Source: G965233625 sp965233625 | GTDB lineage: Bacteria; Planctomycetota; Planctomycetia; Pirellulales; Pirellulaceae | NCBI GenBank assembly: GCA_965233625.1 | Contig: OZ247499.1 | Coordinates: forward strand, 4,402,001 to 4,466,000 | DNA length: 64,000 nt | Direction: 5' to 3' | Part shown: piece after piece, positions 61,264-64,000 of the stretch | How the letters are laid out: each line of letters starts with the position of its first letter | How positions within the stretch are numbered: position 1 is the stretch's first letter | The notes under the pieces: generated by a model | Told to the model about the DNA's origin: nothing | What the model saw: only the letters and a program-made list of their open reading frames with translations | Databases searched by the model: none | Translations under genes and position numbers: made by a program

Positions 61264-61642
61264 CGTTCGACAGATAATCAGAATGCCAAGGCGCCGGAAC
61301 AAGTCCGCACTCGTTCACCGCGCAGACGCTGGCACTTGAAGCTTACGTCGCATTGCGCACCGTTGTGGCGACCGTGTTCTGCACGAAGGACGGAAACCAG
61401 CACAAACAGACAGAAAGCAGCTTCAATTACCAGATACCCTACAACCGGCACGATCTAACCCCTCGCGGATAGCCGCAGGTTCGATGCCGCACGCGACGGC
61501 TTGCACGGTTTAATCGTTTTCTACATCACGCTTCTGGGAATAACCGCAGGCAATGTGTGAAGACGCGTAAGCCACCCAACGACCGCGTCCGATACGACAC
61601 CAGTGGGCATTTCGACGAGAGAGATTTGCGCTGGTGTCAAGG
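61264..61642. promoter_or_regulatory. Divergent promoter region, adhesin versus tolC
   Basis: About 380 nt between the starts of the giant surface-protein gene (minus) and the TolC-type gene (plus). Both transcription units must start here, so a shared regulator could act on both. I see no clear palindrome, long hairpin or named operator, and the short frames inside lack family signatures. Confidence 0.5.
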
Positions 61643-63583
61643 ATGAGCGTACGAGAACACATAACCCGGATAACCGGCTGCTTTGCGATATGCATGGCGG
61701 TAACGGTTTCCGTACGTGCTCAGGAACGCCCCATCCGTTTCCCACCAATCCAGCCACAGGACACGACGGCCCAGACGCAGCCCCGCGTAACACGCCTGCC
61801 GTGGCTTGATGAACCAGCATCCCCGCCGCCGCTGCCACAACCAGCCGTAACGCCTACCCCAGCCCCGCCCGCAGCACCAGCTACGCCGCCGCCCGCTACA
61901 GAACCACTACCTGTAGCGCCGCCGCGTGCGGCTTCTTTCGATCTGTTGACGACACCACCATCGCACGCGTTGCAGGCAACGCCGCCGGGCTTTAGCCCGT
62001 GGTGGGCGCCGCAGGTTGGTAGCCGGTTAAGCGGCCGGTCAGAACCGTTGCCCGTGGATCTGCGGACGTTGTTGATGCACGCACTGGAGCATTCCGCCCG
62101 CATCCGTTCGGTGCGTGAAGATGTGGCCATCCGGCAGCAGGGCGTGGTCGAAGCCGCTGCCGCATTCGACCCCACGCTATTCATGGAGTCACGCTTCACC
62201 CGCACCAACGAGCCTGTCGGCAACACGCTGACCACCGGTGGACCCGACCGCTTCAAAGAGCAGATCTGGAACTACAAGGCAGGTCTGAAGAAGAAGACCG
62301 CCCTGGGCGGACAGCTGGAAGTCTCGCAGGATATCGGTTCGCTGGATAACAATTCCATCTTTCTGGAACCGCCACGCCAGGGCAACGCACAGCTTACGCT
62401 CAGCTACGAGCAGCCACTGCTCAACGGCGCCGGCTGCGAGTACAACAACAGCCTGATCGTGCTGGCCGAGATCGATACAGGCGTGGCCGTGAGCCGCACC
62501 ACCAAAGAGCTGCAGGACCATCTGCAATCCGTGGCCAACGCCTACTGGGATCTGTACCTGCAACGCGCCGCCTTCGTACAGAAACAACGCTCCTTCGAAA
62601 GAGCCAAAAGCATCTGCCAGGAACTTAGCGTCCGGCAAGCGGTGGATGCTTCGAAGAGCCAGGTCGTCCGCGCCCGTTCAGCCGTCGAGATGCGCCGCGC
62701 CGAACTGGCCCGCGCTGCTGCTTCGGTCCGCGACGCCGAAGCACGCATCCGCGCGTTGATCAATCATCCTGGACTGAAACACGCACCCGATATCGAGATG
62801 ATCCCGGCCATGGCGCCGGTGGTGGATTACGTGCCCGTATCGCGGGAAGACGCACTGGTCACGGCACTAAGCCACCGCCCTGAAATTTCTGAAGCCACGC
62901 AGCAGCTCGACGCCGCATCGGTGCGGCTGAAGATGTCGAAGAATGAAATGCTGCCAACGCTGAGCCTGGTCGTGGAATCGTATGTGAATGGTTTGCGTGG
63001 CGGGCGGAATATCGGCACGGCACTGCAGGATCAGTTCAACACCGGCGGGCCGAGTTATTCTGCTGGTATCACCGGAGAGCTTCCCATCGGCAACCGCGCC
63101 GCCCGTGCACGGAATCAGCGACGGCAGGCGGAACTGCGTAAACTTTCGGCGCAGTACGAAGAACTGATTGCCAATCTTTCAACCGAAGTGGAAGTCGCCG
63201 TCCGCGATGTGCAGACCAACCACCGCGAAATCGCCGGACGCTACAGCTCACTCCGCGCGGCGCACGCAGAACGCGAATATCTGGAACAGCGGTGGCGACT
63301 GCTTCCCGGCGACGACCGCTCTGCAAGCTTCCTGCTGGAAGATCTGCTCGACGCGCAGGAGCGTCTGGCGGCTGCCGAGTTTAGCTTTGTGCAGGCGAAG
63401 GTGGACTATGCCAAATCGCAGATGACCCTGAAACGCGCAATGGGCGTGTTATTGCAGCATGAGCCGGTGGTCGCCCCGCAACCGCCACACGCCGCGATGC
63501 AACCCGCGCCGCACGCGGCGACTGGCTCCGCCCAGCCGCAACCTGCCGGTGCGACCGGTGGGCGTTACCCTCTGCCGCGATAA
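61643..63583 (+). CDS. TolC-family outer-membrane efflux/secretion protein
   Basis: A 646-residue protein. The signal peptide (ITGCFAICMAVTVSVRAQ) is followed by a proline-, alanine- and threonine-rich linker of about 80 residues (PPPLPQPAVTPTPAPPAAPA). Two OEP repeats then form the body: LLMHALEHSARIRSVREDV, YEQPLLNGAGCEYN and AYWDLYLQRAAF in the first, ALVTALSHRPEISEATQQL and ITGELPIGNRAARARNQRR in the second. These are the helical-barrel segments of TolC. It is longer than typical TolC (about 450-490 residues) because of the linker and a C-terminal proline/alanine tail. A SecA-like gene starts 15 nt downstream. ATG 61643 is used; a GTG at 61634 is also in frame. Confidence 0.92.
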   Translation: MSVREHITRITGCFAICMAVTVSVRAQERPIRFPPIQPQDTTAQTQPRVTRLPWLDEPASPPPLPQPAVTPTPAPPAAPATPPPATEPLPVAPPRAASFDLLTTPPSHALQATPPGFSPWWAPQVGSRLSGRSEPLPVDLRTLLMHALEHSARIRSVREDVAIRQQGVVEAAAAFDPTLFMESRFTRTNEPVGNTLTTGGPDRFKEQIWNYKAGLKKKTALGGQLEVSQDIGSLDNNSIFLEPPRQGNAQLTLSYEQPLLNGAGCEYNNSLIVLAEIDTGVAVSRTTKELQDHLQSVANAYWDLYLQRAAFVQKQRSFERAKSICQELSVRQAVDASKSQVVRARSAVEMRRAELARAAASVRDAEARIRALINHPGLKHAPDIEMIPAMAPVVDYVPVSREDALVTALSHRPEISEATQQLDAASVRLKMSKNEMLPTLSLVVESYVNGLRGGRNIGTALQDQFNTGGPSYSAGITGELPIGNRAARARNQRRQAELRKLSAQYEELIANLSTEVEVAVRDVQTNHREIAGRYSSLRAAHAEREYLEQRWRLLPGDDRSASFLLEDLLDAQERLAAAEFSFVQAKVDYAKSQMTLKRAMGVLLQHEPVVAPQPPHAAMQPAPHAATGSAQPQPAGATGGRYPLPR

Positions 63584-63598
63584 TTCCGGAGCACCGCG

Positions 63599-64000
63599 AT
63601 GGCGCGTCCTACATTATTGAGCGGCTGGAAACGCATCTTCACACCACGCGTCCGGCAACCGGCCCGCGATGACTTTCAAACCATTGCCAGAATCCGCGAC
63701 ACCGCGACGCCGCTCCGCCATGTTTCTTCACGCCGGTTGAAAGAGGTCTACGCGGCGCTCCGGGAGCGTGCGGAAGTTGACGGCCTGCTGCACCCGGAAG
63801 TCTTCCTGCTAGGTATGACCGCGGCGTACGAAGCTGCCCGCCGGGTGCTGGGCATTGAGTTTTACGATGTGCAACTGCTGGCCGGTCTGGCGTTGTCGCG
63901 CGGTTTGATTGCGGAAATGCAGACGGGCGAGGGCAAGACGTTTTCCGCCGGGTTGCCGACGGTTCTGCATGCGCTGACCGGCCCGGTGCATGTGATGACC
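63599..64000 (+). CDS. SecA-like preprotein translocase ATPase (N-terminus only)
   Basis: The start is ATG 63599 with a GGAG ribosome binding site. The 134 residues visible correspond to the SecA N-terminus and first part of the DEAD motor: LLGMTAAYEAARRVLGIEFYDVQL, then the SecA-type Walker A IAEMQTGEGKTFSAGLPT. The gene runs past the window edge, so the preprotein cross-linking and C-terminal domains cannot be checked. The first 35 residues are divergent from housekeeping SecA (LSGWKRIFTPRVRQPARDD), which suggests a specialised paralogue. It lies 15 nt after the TolC-type gene, in one operon, and divergent from the giant surface protein. Confidence 0.88.
   Translation, partial: MARPTLLSGWKRIFTPRVRQPARDDFQTIARIRDTATPLRHVSSRRLKEVYAALRERAEVDGLLHPEVFLLGMTAAYEAARRVLGIEFYDVQLLAGLALSRGLIAEMQTGEGKTFSAGLPTVLHALTGPVHVMT

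Noticed and set aside
61329..61355. TGGCAC in the adhesin/tolC promoter region as a sigma-54 site
   Set aside because: The second element (TTGC) is not at the required 5-nt spacing, so the match is only half a site.

Overview
The window is high-GC bacterial DNA that reads as a planctomycete (Planctomycetota, probably a Pirellula- or Planctomyces-like lineage). The evidence is family content typical of that phylum: DUF1501, DUF1552 and PSCyt1/DUF1592 proteins, two DUF1559 prepilin-type proteins each next to a small lipoprotein, an SHD1-domain protein, a sulfatase, a long SpoVG next to ispE, and a giant cadherin-repeat protein with an N-terminal LEQRVLYSAAP motif. I found no rRNA, tRNA or CRISPR array.

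Layout. 1-5.4 kb: DUF1254/DUF1214 protein (cut by the window edge), orphan antitoxin-like gene, spoVG, ispE (all minus), then a DUF368 polyprenyl-phosphate transporter homologue. 5.5-12.6 kb: an SHD1/WD40-like protein, a zinc-ribbon trypsin-like protease, a Gfo/Idh/MocA oxidoreductase, a RAYT transposase flanked by inverted REP copies, and a DUF1501 protein. 12.8-24 kb: ispF-cysS, a potassium channel, an alkyltransferase, a DUF1559/lipoprotein pair, a GNAT/FemAB-like protein, an SDR, a MoCo-carrier-like protein, an FHA protein and several unrecognised genes.

24.5-34.7 kb is a partial type VI secretion (T6SS) cluster: tssA-tssB-tssC, a strong terminator, an IS110/IS1111-type insertion sequence, a second tssC-like gene, then tssE-tssF-tssG. 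It holds sheath and baseplate parts only. No Hcp, VgrG, TssH/ClpV, TssJ, TssK, TssL or TssM is in the window. 34.8-51 kb: a sulfatase with a VHL-beta-like C-terminal domain, a DUF1592/DUF1552 pair, ComF, a second DUF1559/lipoprotein pair, DUF502, DUF429, a LysE-type exporter, a membrane protein and an orphan Type ISP-like adenine methyltransferase followed by a structured non-coding element.

51-64 kb is the most unusual part. A minus-strand run encodes a 1666-residue DUF4347/cadherin surface protein, a hybrid histidine kinase (4-nt overlap) and a GGDEF/HD protein. The last two share a homologous N-terminal sensory module. Divergently, a TolC-type outer-membrane protein is followed by a SecA-like ATPase that runs off the window. 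Together these suggest a dedicated export route for a giant surface protein coupled to two-component and cyclic-di-GMP signalling.

Repeats are prominent. At least three palindromic REP families occur between genes, including a REPIN pair with conserved loop, REPs bordering the RAYT, and a REP split by the IS110-type element.
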